From: Paenibacillus thermotolerans
GTDB taxonomy: Bacteria; Bacillota; Bacilli; Paenibacillales; YIM-B00363
DNA length: 64,000 nucleotides
NCBI RefSeq assembly: GCF_028745515.1
Contig: NZ_JAQZSG010000010.1
Coordinates: 62,001 to 126,000, forward strand
Reading direction: 5' to 3'
Shown here piece by piece: positions 43,398-52,948 of this stretch. A program made the translations under genes and the position numbers. Each line of letters starts with the position of its first letter. The stretch's first letter is position 1. The notes under the pieces are model-generated. The model saw only the letters and a list, made by a program, of their open reading frames with translations, made no database searches and was not told the origin of the DNA.

Positions 43398-45350
43398 ATG
43401 CGCGCTTCCAGCGTTACGCTGCGGCGTAGACTGTACTCTGTGCTGGTGTTGGGGACAATCCTTTTTATAGCGTTAATCGTTCGGCTCGGCTGGGTACAGC
43501 TGGCGATGGGGCCGGAGCTGTCTGCAAAGGCGGAAGAATCGTGGAGGCGGGAAATTCCGTTCGCGGCCAAGCGGGGCGAAATATGGGACCGCAACGGAGA
43601 ACGGCTCGCCTACAACGTCACGACGCCTACCGTCTGGGCGCTGCCCGCTCAGATCGACAATCCGAAGGATACCGCCGCGCAGCTGTCGCGCATTCTCGGG
43701 ATGACCGAGGAGAGCGTGTATAAAACGATTACCAAGCGGGAAATGATCGTCAAAATTCAGCCGGGAGGCCGCAAAATTACGCAGCAGAAAGCGGCGGACG
43801 TTCGAAAGCTTGCGCTGCCGGGCATCGTCGTCGCGGAGGACAACAAGCGCTATTATCCGTATGATCAGCTTGCCGCTCACGTACTCGGATTTACCGGCAT
43901 CGACAATCAAGGCTTGACCGGGGTCGAGGCGAAATACGACAAGGAGCTGCAGGGTCATCGAGGCAATGTCGCGTTTTTGTCGAATGCGAGCGGCGATAGG
44001 ATGCCGAATTCGTCCGAAAAATATATTCCTCCGAAGGACGGACTGAATTTAGAGCTCACCATCGATAAATATATACAAACCGCCATGGAGCGGGAGCTGG
44101 ATCAGGCGATGGTCAAATACCAGCCGGACCATATTATTTCCATCGCGGTCGATCCGACGAACGGCGAAGTGCTGGCGATGGCGAGCCGTCCGAGCTATGA
44201 GCCCGGCAATTATCAGCAATACGCGACGGAAGTGTATAACCGCAATTTGCCGATCTGGATGACGTATGAGCCCGGTTCTACTTTCAAGATCATCACATTG
44301 GCCGCGGCGCTCGAGGAAGGCAAAGTGAGACTGAACGACCGATTCCACGATCCCGGCGCGGTGGAGGTCGGCGGCGCGCGGCTTCGCTGCTGGAAGAGAG
44401 GCGGGCACGGCTCCCAGACGTTCCGGGAGGTCGTCGAAAATTCGTGCAACCCCGGCTTCGTTGCGCTTGGCCAGCGGCTCGGGAAAGAAACGCTGTTCGA
44501 CTACATTAAAAAATTCGGCTTCGGCACCAAGACCGGCATCGACCTCGGCGGCGAAGAGAACGGAATTATGTTCAAGCTCGATCGAGTAGGCCCTGTCGAG
44601 CTTGCCACGACCTCGTTCGGTCAAGGGGTGTCCGTGACGCCGATTCAGCAAATTATGGCGGTTTCGGCGGCGGTCAACGGCGGCAAGCTGTACAAACCGC
44701 ATGTCGCAAAGGCTTGGATTCATCCGGAAACGGGCGAAGTGGTCGATCAGGTTGAGCCGGAACTCGTAGGAACGGTTATTTCCGAAGAAACCTCGAAGAA
44801 GGTTCGCGAGACGCTGGAGTATGTCGTGGCGCAAGGCACGGGCCGCAACGCCTTTATCGACGGCTACCGCGTCGGCGGCAAAACCGGTACGGCGCAGAAG
44901 GTCGTGAACGGCCGCTATTCCGCGAGCGAGCATATCGTATCGTTCATCGGGTTCGCGCCGGCGGACGATCCGAAGATCGTCATTTACACCGCCGTCGACA
45001 ACCCGAAGGGGCTGCAGTTCGGCGGACTGATCGCCGCGCCGATCGTCAAGAACATTATGGAGGACGCGCTGCGCTACATGGGCGTTCCGCCGCGGAAGGA
45101 CGGAGTGAAGGAGGAGTACCGTTATGGGCTGGATACCCCGACGGCCGTCGTTCCGAATCTCGTTGGCCAAACCGTGTCGGAAATTTATGAAAGCCTCAAC
45201 TCCAATTTCCGCCTTGCGAAATACGGCTCGGGCAATACGGTCATCATGCAGGAGCCGAAGGCCGGGACGAAATTGCCCCGGGGCTCGACGATTCAAATTT
45301 ATTTATCGAAAGACGAACCTAAGAATTCGAAGGAAACGAAGAAGAAATAG
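43398..45350 (+). CDS. spoVD: Stage V sporulation protein D (class B PBP)
   Basis: A 650-residue class B PBP, with ATG 43398 behind AAGGGGGAGGGG. One membrane helix, the dimerisation domain RGEIWDRNGERLAYN, then SxxK at S294-T-F-K, S349-C350-N351 as the second motif, and KTG at 495-497. One PASTA repeat ends it (VVPNLVGQTVSEIYESLNSN). The Cys of SCN is the hallmark of SpoVD; in B. subtilis its oxidation is reversed by StoA so that spore cortex can be made (established). It follows pbpB by 95 bases and is the sporulation member of this cluster. Confidence 0.95.
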   Translation: MRASSVTLRRRLYSVLVLGTILFIALIVRLGWVQLAMGPELSAKAEESWRREIPFAAKRGEIWDRNGERLAYNVTTPTVWALPAQIDNPKDTAAQLSRILGMTEESVYKTITKREMIVKIQPGGRKITQQKAADVRKLALPGIVVAEDNKRYYPYDQLAAHVLGFTGIDNQGLTGVEAKYDKELQGHRGNVAFLSNASGDRMPNSSEKYIPPKDGLNLELTIDKYIQTAMERELDQAMVKYQPDHIISIAVDPTNGEVLAMASRPSYEPGNYQQYATEVYNRNLPIWMTYEPGSTFKIITLAAALEEGKVRLNDRFHDPGAVEVGGARLRCWKRGGHGSQTFREVVENSCNPGFVALGQRLGKETLFDYIKKFGFGTKTGIDLGGEENGIMFKLDRVGPVELATTSFGQGVSVTPIQQIMAVSAAVNGGKLYKPHVAKAWIHPETGEVVDQVEPELVGTVISEETSKKVRETLEYVVAQGTGRNAFIDGYRVGGKTGTAQKVVNGRYSASEHIVSFIGFAPADDPKIVIYTAVDNPKGLQFGGLIAAPIVKNIMEDALRYMGVPPRKDGVKEEYRYGLDTPTAVVPNLVGQTVSEIYESLNSNFRLAKYGSGNTVIMQEPKAGTKLPRGSTIQIYLSKDEPKNSKETKKK

Positions 45351-45425
45351 GCGCTTCCATGTTAAAGAAAACGATTTTCACCCCATAATATAGAAATGAT
45401 TGTGTTAATGAACGGAGGAAATTCC

Positions 45426-46904
45426 ATGCAAATCCGTGAGCTCGCCTCGCTGTTTTTGCTTTCCCGCATCATAGGCGACGACAATACCGAGGTGACGGGC
45501 GTAACGGCCGATTCCCGGCATGTTACACCGGGGTGTTTATTTATATGCGTCCCGGGCTATACGGTGGACGGACACGATTACGCAGAGGCGGCGGCGAATC
45601 AAGGCGCAGCCGCGCTTGTCGTCGAGCGGGAGCTTCCGCTTCACTTGCCCCAGCTTGTCGTACGGGATGCGAAGCGAGCGATGGCGCGCATCGCAAGCCG
45701 GATGTACGGCTATCCGAGCCGCGAGCTGAAGGTGATCGGCGTAACGGGCACGAACGGGAAAACGACGACGGCGATGCTCATCGAAGGCATCTTGAGCGCG
45801 GCCGGCTTCGAAACGGGACTGATGGGCACCGTTCGGACGAAGGTCGGCGGCGTAACGAAGGAATCGAAAAACACGACGGCGGACGCGCTTGCCCTGCAGA
45901 GCACATTCCGCAGCATGCGCGACGCCGGCGCGCAATATTGCGTCATGGAGGTTTCCTCGCACGCGCTGGAGCAGGGCCGGGTGATCGGCACCGATTTCCG
46001 GACCGCTGTGTTTACGAATTTGACGCAGGATCATCTGGACTACCACGGCACGATGGAGCAGTATGCCGCCGCGAAGGAGCTGTTTTTCGCCAGACTCGGC
46101 AACGCGGAGGAGAATCACGGGCCGGGTAAGTTCGCCGTGCTCAACGCCGACGACCCTGTTCACGCCCGATATAAACGGGTAACCGCCGCAGAGACGATTA
46201 CTTACGGAATCGACAGCGAAGCGGACGTACGGGCGTCCGATATTCGGATGAGCGCGCAGGGCACAAGCTTTCGGCTTTCTAGCTTTGCAGGCGATGCGTA
46301 CGTAAACGTGAAGCTGATCGGCAAGTTCAACGTATACAACGCGCTTGCCGCCATCGCCGCGACGCTGGCGGAGCGCCTGCCGCTCGCAGCCGTCGTCGCC
46401 GCGCTGGAAAGCATCCCCGGCGTGGAAGGCCGCGTCGAGCCGGTCGACGCAGGCCAGCCGTTCGCCGTGCTCGTCGATTACGCGCATACGCCGGACGGTC
46501 TTCTGAACGTGCTGAACACCGTCAATGAAATTAAACGGGGGCGGGTCATCACCGTGTTCGGCTGCGGCGGGGACCGCGACAAGACGAAGCGGCCGATTAT
46601 GGGCCGCATCGCCGCCGAGCGCAGCGATTATGCCATCGTAACGTCCGACAATCCCCGTTCCGAACACCCGGAGTCGATTATGCGGGACATCGAGGCGGGA
46701 ATTTTGGAGGCGGGGGTGGAACGCACCCGTTACGAATTGATTGCGGACCGGAAACGGGCGATCGAAAAAGCGGTTGAAATGGCAGGCCCCGAAGATGTAG
46801 TATTGATTGCGGGCAAGGGACATGAAACGTACCAAATCATCGGCGGCGCCACGTATGAGTTCGATGACCGCGCTGTCGCACGGGAAGCGATTCGAGGTGC
46901 CTGA
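45426..46904 (+). CDS. murE: UDP-MurNAc-L-Ala-D-Glu:meso-DAP ligase MurE
   Basis: A 492-residue ligase, with ATG 45426 behind ACGGAGGA; an upstream in-frame ATG is rejected. It adds meso-diaminopimelate to UDP-MurNAc-L-Ala-D-Glu. The ATP motif is VIGVTGTNGKTTT, then TNLTQDHLDYHGTM, and GRVEPVDAGQPFAVLVDYAH. The substrate motif DNPR (SDNPRSEHPESIM) marks DAP rather than Lys specificity, as expected for this group. The next gene starts three bases after the stop. Confidence 0.96.
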   Translation: MQIRELASLFLLSRIIGDDNTEVTGVTADSRHVTPGCLFICVPGYTVDGHDYAEAAANQGAAALVVERELPLHLPQLVVRDAKRAMARIASRMYGYPSRELKVIGVTGTNGKTTTAMLIEGILSAAGFETGLMGTVRTKVGGVTKESKNTTADALALQSTFRSMRDAGAQYCVMEVSSHALEQGRVIGTDFRTAVFTNLTQDHLDYHGTMEQYAAAKELFFARLGNAEENHGPGKFAVLNADDPVHARYKRVTAAETITYGIDSEADVRASDIRMSAQGTSFRLSSFAGDAYVNVKLIGKFNVYNALAAIAATLAERLPLAAVVAALESIPGVEGRVEPVDAGQPFAVLVDYAHTPDGLLNVLNTVNEIKRGRVITVFGCGGDRDKTKRPIMGRIAAERSDYAIVTSDNPRSEHPESIMRDIEAGILEAGVERTRYELIADRKRAIEKAVEMAGPEDVVLIAGKGHETYQIIGGATYEFDDRAVAREAIRGA

Positions 46905-46907
46905 CAT

Positions 46908-48302
46908 ATGATAAAAGCTGACATACAACAAATTGTTCAATGGACCGGCGGAAAGCTGTCCGCGGGAAATGAAACCGCCGCGGAAACGAAAATTGCGGGC
47001 GTATCGACCGACACGCGGTCGATCGTTACCGGCAATTTGTTCGTTCCGCTGATCGGAGAGAAATTTAATGGCCATACCTACGTCACGGAAGCCGTCGGCC
47101 TCGGCGCCTCTGCGGTGCTGTGGCAGGACAATCAAGGGGAGCCGCCCGAATCCGTGACGGCCGTAATTGTCGACGACTCTCTGAAGGCTTATCAACGATT
47201 GGCGGCAGCTTACCGTTCGACGCTTCCGCTCACGATCGTCGGCATTACCGGCAGCAACGGAAAGACGACGACGAAGGATATGACGGCCGCCGTACTCGGA
47301 ATGAAATATAAGGTTCATAAGACGCAAGGGAACCTGAACAATCATATCGGCTTGCCGCGGACGCTGCTGGCGCTTGAACCGGACACGGAGGTCGCCGTGC
47401 TCGAAATGGGGATGAGCGGCTTCGGCGAAATCGAGCTGCTTGCCGGCATAGCGAACCCGGATGCCGTCGTTATTACGAATATCGGAGAAGCTCACCTTCT
47501 CCAGCTCGGATCCCGCGACGGCATTGCGAAAGCGAAGCTGGAAATATTGAGCGGTCTGAAGGAGGGGGGATTGTTCGTCTCCCCCGGCGACGAGCCGCTC
47601 ATCGATCGATATGAAGGAGACGCGAACAAGCCGTCCGCTTACCGCAAGCTGCGCTTCGGGGAAGGCGGCGGCAACGATTTGGTGCTGCGGGAGGTGCGGA
47701 TCGGAGAAGCGCAGACCGAATTCCGCACGCACGATTCGTCAGTCGCCTTCACGATTCCGCTGCTCGGGAAGCATAACGCAATGAACGCGCTTGCCGCGAT
47801 CTTGATCGGCCGCTCGTTCGGCATCCCGGACGAAACCATCGCGGAAGGTCTCCGCGCAATGACTCCGACCGGCATGCGCATCGAGCGGCTGGAAGGCGTG
47901 AACGGCATCACGCTGCTGAACGACGCCTACAATGCCAGCCCCGCCTCGATGAAAGCCGCGCTGGAGCTGCTCGCCGCCGCCAAGAGCTACCGCCGCAAAT
48001 TCGCGGTGCTCGGCGATATGCTGGAGCTGGGCGAGCAAGAGAAGGAGCTGCATCGGGACATCGGCCGCTTCATCGACCCGCATACTGCAGATTACGTCTT
48101 TACCTACGGAGAGCTGGGGAAACAGATTGCGCACGAAGCGTCGAAACGTTTCGATTCCGGTTATGTGGAGGCTTTCGATTCGAAGGAAGATATCGTGCGG
48201 AAAATCGAACAAACCGCCGGACCCGGCGACGTGGTGCTCGTCAAAGCATCCCGCGGCATGAGGCTGGAGGATATTGTGAACTCGCTCCGCAAGGAGAAGT
48301 AA
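46908..48302 (+). CDS. murF: UDP-MurNAc-tripeptide:D-Ala-D-Ala ligase MurF
   Basis: A 464-residue ligase from ATG 46908. It adds D-Ala-D-Ala to the DAP tripeptide precursor. Domains: N-terminal [20 protein letters not shown], ATPase with [35 protein letters not shown], and C-terminal ligase with [19 protein letters not shown] and [16 protein letters not shown]. In B. subtilis murF lies outside this cluster, so its presence here is a difference from that model but common in other firmicutes. Confidence 0.95.
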   Translation: MIKADIQQIVQWTGGKLSAGNETAAETKIAGVSTDTRSIVTGNLFVPLIGEKFNGHTYVTEAVGLGASAVLWQDNQGEPPESVTAVIVDDSLKAYQRLAAAYRSTLPLTIVGITGSNGKTTTKDMTAAVLGMKYKVHKTQGNLNNHIGLPRTLLALEPDTEVAVLEMGMSGFGEIELLAGIANPDAVVITNIGEAHLLQLGSRDGIAKAKLEILSGLKEGGLFVSPGDEPLIDRYEGDANKPSAYRKLRFGEGGGNDLVLREVRIGEAQTEFRTHDSSVAFTIPLLGKHNAMNALAAILIGRSFGIPDETIAEGLRAMTPTGMRIERLEGVNGITLLNDAYNASPASMKAALELLAAAKSYRRKFAVLGDMLELGEQEKELHRDIGRFIDPHTADYVFTYGELGKQIAHEASKRFDSGYVEAFDSKEDIVRKIEQTAGPGDVVLVKASRGMRLEDIVNSLRKEK

Positions 48303-48318
48303 AGGAGAGGGCTTTACC

Positions 48319-49281
48319 TTGGAACTTAATCCGATCTTATTTACAATGGGCGTTTCTTTCGCTCTGGCAGTCATCCTCGGCCCTCTCTTTATTCCGGTGC
48401 TGCGGCGGATGAAGTTCGGCCAGCAAATCCGGGAGGAAGGGCCGAAAGGACATCAGAAAAAAGCCGGCACGCCTACTATGGGCGGCATTATTATATTAAT
48501 CGCGTTGACGCTGTCGTTTATGCGCTTTTCCATGCGTTCCCCGGAGTTTTATATTTTGCTGATCGCCTCGCTCGGGTTCGGACTGATCGGGTTTTTGGAC
48601 GATTACATCAAAATCGCTTTTAAACGCTCCTTGGGCTTGACGGCAAAGCAAAAGCTGTTCGGCCAGCTGCTGTTTTCCGTCGTCATCTGCGTCATGCTGT
48701 TTATGAACGGACACAACACCGATTTGACGATTCCGGGCACGCAGCTGGCGATTCCGCTCGGATGGCTTTATTATCCGTTCATTATTTTGCTGATGCTCGG
48801 CATGTCGAACGCGGTCAACTTCACCGACGGACTGGACGGTCTGCTGTCGGGAACGAGCGCGGTCGCCTTCGGAGCGTTCGCCGTCATCGCGATGATCCAT
48901 ACGGAGCACGAATCGGCGTTTTTCTCGGCGGCGATGATCGGCGCGGTGCTCGGCTTTCTTGTGTTTAACGCGCATCCCGCGAAAGTGTTTATGGGAGATA
49001 CGGGAAGCCTCGGAATCGGCGGCGGCATTACGGCTGTCGCTATTTTGACGAAGACGGAGCTGCTGCTGCTCTTGATCGGGGGCGTATTCGTCATCGAAGT
49101 GCTGTCCGTCATTATCCAAGTCGTGTCGTTTAAGACGAGGGGCAAGCGCGTGTTCAAAATGAGTCCGATTCACCATCATTTCGAGCTTACGGGCTGGTCG
49201 GAGTGGAGAGTCGTCGTTACGTTCTGGCTGGCGGGAGTCGTGCTGGCCGGACTTGGAATTTATATCAACGAGGGGTTGTAG
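48319..49281 (+). CDS. mraY: Phospho-MurNAc-pentapeptide translocase MraY
   Basis: A 320-residue membrane enzyme from TTG 48319, behind AAAGGAGAGG. It makes lipid I on undecaprenyl phosphate at the inner face of the membrane. Ten helices, with the catalytic DDYIK ([20 protein letters not shown]), [29 protein letters not shown] and the [12 protein letters not shown] signature near the end. The order murF-mraY-murD is normal. Confidence 0.97.
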   Translation: MELNPILFTMGVSFALAVILGPLFIPVLRRMKFGQQIREEGPKGHQKKAGTPTMGGIIILIALTLSFMRFSMRSPEFYILLIASLGFGLIGFLDDYIKIAFKRSLGLTAKQKLFGQLLFSVVICVMLFMNGHNTDLTIPGTQLAIPLGWLYYPFIILLMLGMSNAVNFTDGLDGLLSGTSAVAFGAFAVIAMIHTEHESAFFSAAMIGAVLGFLVFNAHPAKVFMGDTGSLGIGGGITAVAILTKTELLLLLIGGVFVIEVLSVIIQVVSFKTRGKRVFKMSPIHHHFELTGWSEWRVVVTFWLAGVVLAGLGIYINEGL

Positions 49282-49284
49282 CAT

Positions 49285-50673
49285 ATGCTCCATCCGGAAA
49301 GTTACAAAGGCCGCAAGGTCGTCGTGCTCGGCCTTGCGCGCAGCGGCGTGGCTGTCGCGCAAGTTTTTCACCGCGCGGGCGCCGTCGTAACGGTTAACGA
49401 TAAAAAGGAACGTTCATTATGCCCTGAAGCCGACGATTTGGCGGCTCTGGGTATTTCTGTTATTTGCGGGGGGCATCCGGACGATTTGATCGATCAAGAC
49501 GTCAGCCTCGTTGTCAAAAATCCGGGCATTCCGTATTCGATCGCTCCGATCGAGAAAGCGGTTCGGCTCGGCATCGAGGTCGTCACCGAGGTGGAGGTCG
49601 CGTACCATGTATGCTCGGCGCCGATCATCGGTATTACGGGCTCGAACGGAAAAACGACGACAACGACATTGACCTCCCTCATGCTGACCGAATCGGGCGT
49701 GAACGCCGTCGCTGCCGGCAACATCGGCCGCGCGTTGACCGAAGCCGCATTGGAGGCTGTGCCGGATCAATGGCTCGTCGCGGAGCTCAGCTCCTTTCAA
49801 TTGAAGGGAACGACCGATTTTCGGCCGAAGGTGGCCGTGCTGCTGAATTTGTACGAAACGCATCTCGACTATCACGGCACGATGGAGGACTATGCGGCGT
49901 CCAAGGCGAAGCTGTTTGCCAACCAGACGTCCGGCGATACGGCGGTGTTGAACTGGGACAACCCGTTCTGCCGTTCGCTCCTGCCGTCGGTCAAAGCGAA
50001 CGTGCTGCCGTTTTCATATACCGAGCGGCTGGATAAAGGCGTTTACTTGGACGGCGATAAAGTAATGTACGCGAACGGCGGCAGCCCTGACGAAATTATG
50101 CCGGTGAGCGAGATCGCCATGAAGGGCTCCTTTAACGTGGAGAACGCGCTTGCCGCGGCTGCGGCCGCCCTGTCCGCGGGAGCGAAGCTTGAAGCGGTGC
50201 GCAGCGTACTCGCCTCCTTCGGCGGCGTGGAGCATCGGCTGGAGTTTGTACGGGAGTTGAACGGCATTTCGTTCTACAACAATTCCAAGGCGACCAATTC
50301 AACCGCAACAATCAAGACGATCGGGGCGTTCGAGCGGGAGAACATCGTGCTCATCTGCGGCGGACTGGACCGGGGGGCCGATTACGCGGACCTGCTCCCG
50401 GTATTCAAGGAACGCGTCCGGGCGGTCGTCACGATGGGGCAAACGCGGGAGAAGCTGAATGGAATCGCCGAGCTCGCAGGAATAGAACGCCGCAAAACGG
50501 TCGAAGCTTGTGACAACCCGCAAGAGGCGATCGCTCAAGCGGTCCGCGCCGCGTATGAATTTGCGTCGCCTGGAGACGTCGTGCTGCTGTCTCCGGCCTG
50601 CGCAAGCTGGGATATGTTTCCTTCCTACGAGGAACGCGGACGCATGTTTAAGCAATCCGTGCATACCTTGTAA
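49285..50673 (+). CDS. murD: UDP-MurNAc-L-alanine:D-glutamate ligase MurD
   Basis: A 462-residue ligase, with ATG 49285 three bases after mraY. It adds D-Glu to UDP-MurNAc-L-Ala. Motifs: VVVLGLARSGVAVAQVFHRA (N-terminal substrate domain), [15 protein letters not shown] (ATP), LYETHLDYHGTMEDYAASKA, EHRLEFVRELNGISFYNNSKATN, and LLSPACASWDMFPSYEERG at the C-terminus. Confidence 0.96.
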   Translation: MLHPESYKGRKVVVLGLARSGVAVAQVFHRAGAVVTVNDKKERSLCPEADDLAALGISVICGGHPDDLIDQDVSLVVKNPGIPYSIAPIEKAVRLGIEVVTEVEVAYHVCSAPIIGITGSNGKTTTTTLTSLMLTESGVNAVAAGNIGRALTEAALEAVPDQWLVAELSSFQLKGTTDFRPKVAVLLNLYETHLDYHGTMEDYAASKAKLFANQTSGDTAVLNWDNPFCRSLLPSVKANVLPFSYTERLDKGVYLDGDKVMYANGGSPDEIMPVSEIAMKGSFNVENALAAAAAALSAGAKLEAVRSVLASFGGVEHRLEFVRELNGISFYNNSKATNSTATIKTIGAFERENIVLICGGLDRGADYADLLPVFKERVRAVVTMGQTREKLNGIAELAGIERRKTVEACDNPQEAIAQAVRAAYEFASPGDVVLLSPACASWDMFPSYEERGRMFKQSVHTL

Positions 50674-50741
50674 TAGAGGTTGTACAAGGGGGATTAAACT
50701 TGTGCCGCCTCTTACACAAGACGTGAAGAGGTGTGTCTCGT

Positions 50742-51839
50742 ATGCCGAAAGCTCGTTCCGCGCCGGATGTTTACATTTTGCTGGCGACGCTCGGATTGCT
50801 CGGAATCGGAATCGTCATGGTTTACAGCGCAAGCGCCGTGCTTGCGTTTCACGAGTACGGCGATTCGTTCTATTATTTGAAGCGGCAGCTCATATTTGCC
50901 GGCCTTGGTCTTGTCGCCATGTATTTTACCATGAACCTGGATTATTGGGTGCTGAAGAAGTACGCTAAAATCGGCTTAATCGTCTGCTTCGCGCTGCTTG
51001 TCATCGTGCTGATTCCCGGCATCGGCGTCGTAAGAGGCGGCGCCAGAAGCTGGCTCGGCATCGGAAGCTTCGGCATTCAGCCGTCGGAATTCATGAAGCT
51101 GGCGATGGTCGTGTTTATGGCAAAATACTTGTCGGACAACCAGGCTTCCTTATCCAAGTTTACGACGGGCTTGCTGCCTCCGCTGGGGCTGCTCGGCCTT
51201 GCCTTCGGACTCATCATGCTGCAGCCCGATCTGGGCTCCGGCGCAGTGCTTGTCGGCTCCACGCTGATTATCATTTACACGGCCGGCGCCAGAATCTCTC
51301 ACTTGGCCGGCTTGGGAACGGTAGGAGTAGCCGGCTTTGTGGGGCTCATACTGACGGCGCCGTACCGCATGAAGCGGATCACCGGCTTTTTGGACCCGTG
51401 GTCCGACCCGCTCGGCTCCGGCTATCAAATCATTCAATCGCTGTATGCGATCGGGCCGGGCGGCTTGATCGGCCTCGGTCTCGGCGCCAGCCGCCAAAAG
51501 CACAGCTACCTGCCCGAGCCGCAAACCGACTTTATTTTTTCGATCGTCGCCGAGGAGCTCGGCTTTATCGGCGGAGCGCTTGTGCTGCTTCTGTTTCTGC
51601 TGCTGGTGTGGCGCGGCATGCGGACGGCCATCACGGCTCCGGATTCGTTCGGCAGCTTGCTGGCGGTCGGCATTATCGGCATTTTTGCCGTTCAAGTATT
51701 TATTAATATCGGCGTAGTTATCGGCATGCTGCCGGTTACCGGCATCACGCTGCCGCTCATCTCGGCGGGCGGCTCGTCGCTTACGCTGCTGCTGACGGCC
51801 ATCGGCATTTTGCTTAACGTTTCGAGGTATTCCAGGTGA
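50742..51839 (+). CDS. spoVE: SEDS-family glycosyltransferase SpoVE/FtsW
   Basis: A 365-residue membrane protein. I prefer ATG 50742 to GTG 50733, since AGAGGTG overlaps the latter. Ten helices. SEDS motifs: MVYSASAVLAF, RGGARSWLGIGSFGIQPSEF (with the conserved Arg and Glu), LQPDLGS, and the loop PWSDPLGSGYQIIQSLYAIG, then SYLPEPQTDFIFSIVAEELG with the catalytic Asp. It polymerises lipid II with a class B PBP. Position after murD matches spoVE of B. subtilis, which works with SpoVD; FtsW and SpoVE cannot be separated by sequence alone here. Confidence 0.9.
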   Translation: MPKARSAPDVYILLATLGLLGIGIVMVYSASAVLAFHEYGDSFYYLKRQLIFAGLGLVAMYFTMNLDYWVLKKYAKIGLIVCFALLVIVLIPGIGVVRGGARSWLGIGSFGIQPSEFMKLAMVVFMAKYLSDNQASLSKFTTGLLPPLGLLGLAFGLIMLQPDLGSGAVLVGSTLIIIYTAGARISHLAGLGTVGVAGFVGLILTAPYRMKRITGFLDPWSDPLGSGYQIIQSLYAIGPGGLIGLGLGASRQKHSYLPEPQTDFIFSIVAEELGFIGGALVLLLFLLLVWRGMRTAITAPDSFGSLLAVGIIGIFAVQVFINIGVVIGMLPVTGITLPLISAGGSSLTLLLTAIGILLNVSRYSR

Positions 51840-51894
51840 AGTAAGGGGGCAGGAACCCTTTTTCCCATATTGATGAAAAGGTACTGGGCATTTG

Positions 51895-51984
51895 TCACAC
51901 TCTCTCGCGCGGGTACATAGTATATCGCATGAATGAACCGTCAGAAACGCTGACTTTACCCTATGCGTTGATGTCCGCGAGAGA
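51895..51984 (+). promoter_or_regulatory. Structured leader and possible sporulation promoter upstream of murB
   Basis: TCTCTCGCG (51901-51909) and CGCGAGAGA (51976-51984) form a perfect 9 bp helix; CGCAT/ATGCG (51926-51930, 51963-51967) and GTCAG/CTGAC (51940-51944, 51950-51954) nest inside it. CATAGTATA (51916-51924) fits the CATAnnnTA -10 of late mother-cell sigma factors, with an AC-rich element 15 bases before. This is where murG lies in B. subtilis. Confidence 0.4.
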
Positions 51985-52026
51985 ACGAGTTCCCTCATGC
52001 CCGAAAATTAGCAAGGAGGTACGACT

Positions 52027-52932
52027 ATGCGGCAACTCATCGATCAGCTGCGAGCTTCCGAGGTGGGAGACATTTATCCGAACGAACGGCTGGCAAACCA
52101 TACGACATGGAAAATTGGCGGTCCGGCCGACGTCCTCGTCGTTCCGAAGGGGAAGCGGGAGCTGGCGGATACGATCCGCATCGCCGGAGAAAGCGGCGTT
52201 CCTTGGACGACGATCGGCCGCGGCTCGAACGTACTCGTATCCGACGAAGGCATTGCGGGAATCGTGATCAAGCTGGGAAAGGCGTTCGACTACGTAAGGT
52301 TTGAGGATACGCTGGTCATAGCGGGAGGGGCTTATTCGTTCATTAAGCTTTCCGTCATGTCCGGTCAAGAGGGACTCACCGGCTTGGAATTTGCAGGGGG
52401 CATTCCGGGCAGCGTAGGCGGCGCCGTTTATATGAACGCGGGGGCGATGAGCTCTGACGTTTCACGCATTCTGAAATCCGCCGAAGTAATACTATCGAAT
52501 GGTGAATTGGCGGTATGGAGCGCAGAGGACTTTCAATTCGCCTACCGGCATTCCTCGCTGCATAAGACGCCTGCGATCGTGACCGAAGCCGTGTTCCGGC
52601 TCAAGCACGGAGACCGCAGAGAAATAGCGGCGATGATGGCCGCCTACAAAGAGCGCAGGCTTCGCACGCAGCCGCTGGCGGATGCTTGTGCGGGGAGCGT
52701 GTTCCGCAATCCGGAAGGGACGCACGCGGCGAAGCTGATCGAGGAAGCGGGCCTGAAGGGAACGCGTGTAGGAGGCGCTGAAGTTTCGACGCTGCATGCA
52801 AACTTTATCGTCAACACCGGCAATGCAACGGCGGAAGATGTGCTTGCCTTGATGAAACATATCCAACAAACCGTCGAACAAAAATTCGGTATTCGATTGG
52901 TTCCGGAAGTGTTGGAGGTGGGCGGGCGCTAA
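52027..52932 (+). CDS. murB: UDP-N-acetylenolpyruvoylglucosamine reductase MurB
   Basis: A 301-residue flavoenzyme, with ATG 52027 behind CAAGGAGGT. It reduces the enolpyruvyl group to give UDP-MurNAc, using FAD and NADPH. FAD-binding segments: NHTTWKIGGPADVLVVPK, TIGRGSNVLVSDEGIAGIVI, and LEFAGGIPGSVGGAVYMNAG. The late motif CAGSVFRNPEGTHAAKLIEE contains the catalytic Ser, with a C-terminal Glu-containing LVPEVLEVG. Its short form fits type IIb enzymes of firmicutes. Confidence 0.96.
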   Translation: MRQLIDQLRASEVGDIYPNERLANHTTWKIGGPADVLVVPKGKRELADTIRIAGESGVPWTTIGRGSNVLVSDEGIAGIVIKLGKAFDYVRFEDTLVIAGGAYSFIKLSVMSGQEGLTGLEFAGGIPGSVGGAVYMNAGAMSSDVSRILKSAEVILSNGELAVWSAEDFQFAYRHSSLHKTPAIVTEAVFRLKHGDRREIAAMMAAYKERRLRTQPLADACAGSVFRNPEGTHAAKLIEEAGLKGTRVGGAEVSTLHANFIVNTGNATAEDVLALMKHIQQTVEQKFGIRLVPEVLEVGGR

Positions 52933-52948
52933 TTCCGGAGGTGGAACA

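Noticed and set aside
45537-47732. 731-codon open frame on the minus strand across murE and murF
   Set aside because: It lies exactly antisense to two clear, essential genes, shows no family motif, and is the usual effect of GC-rich third positions.
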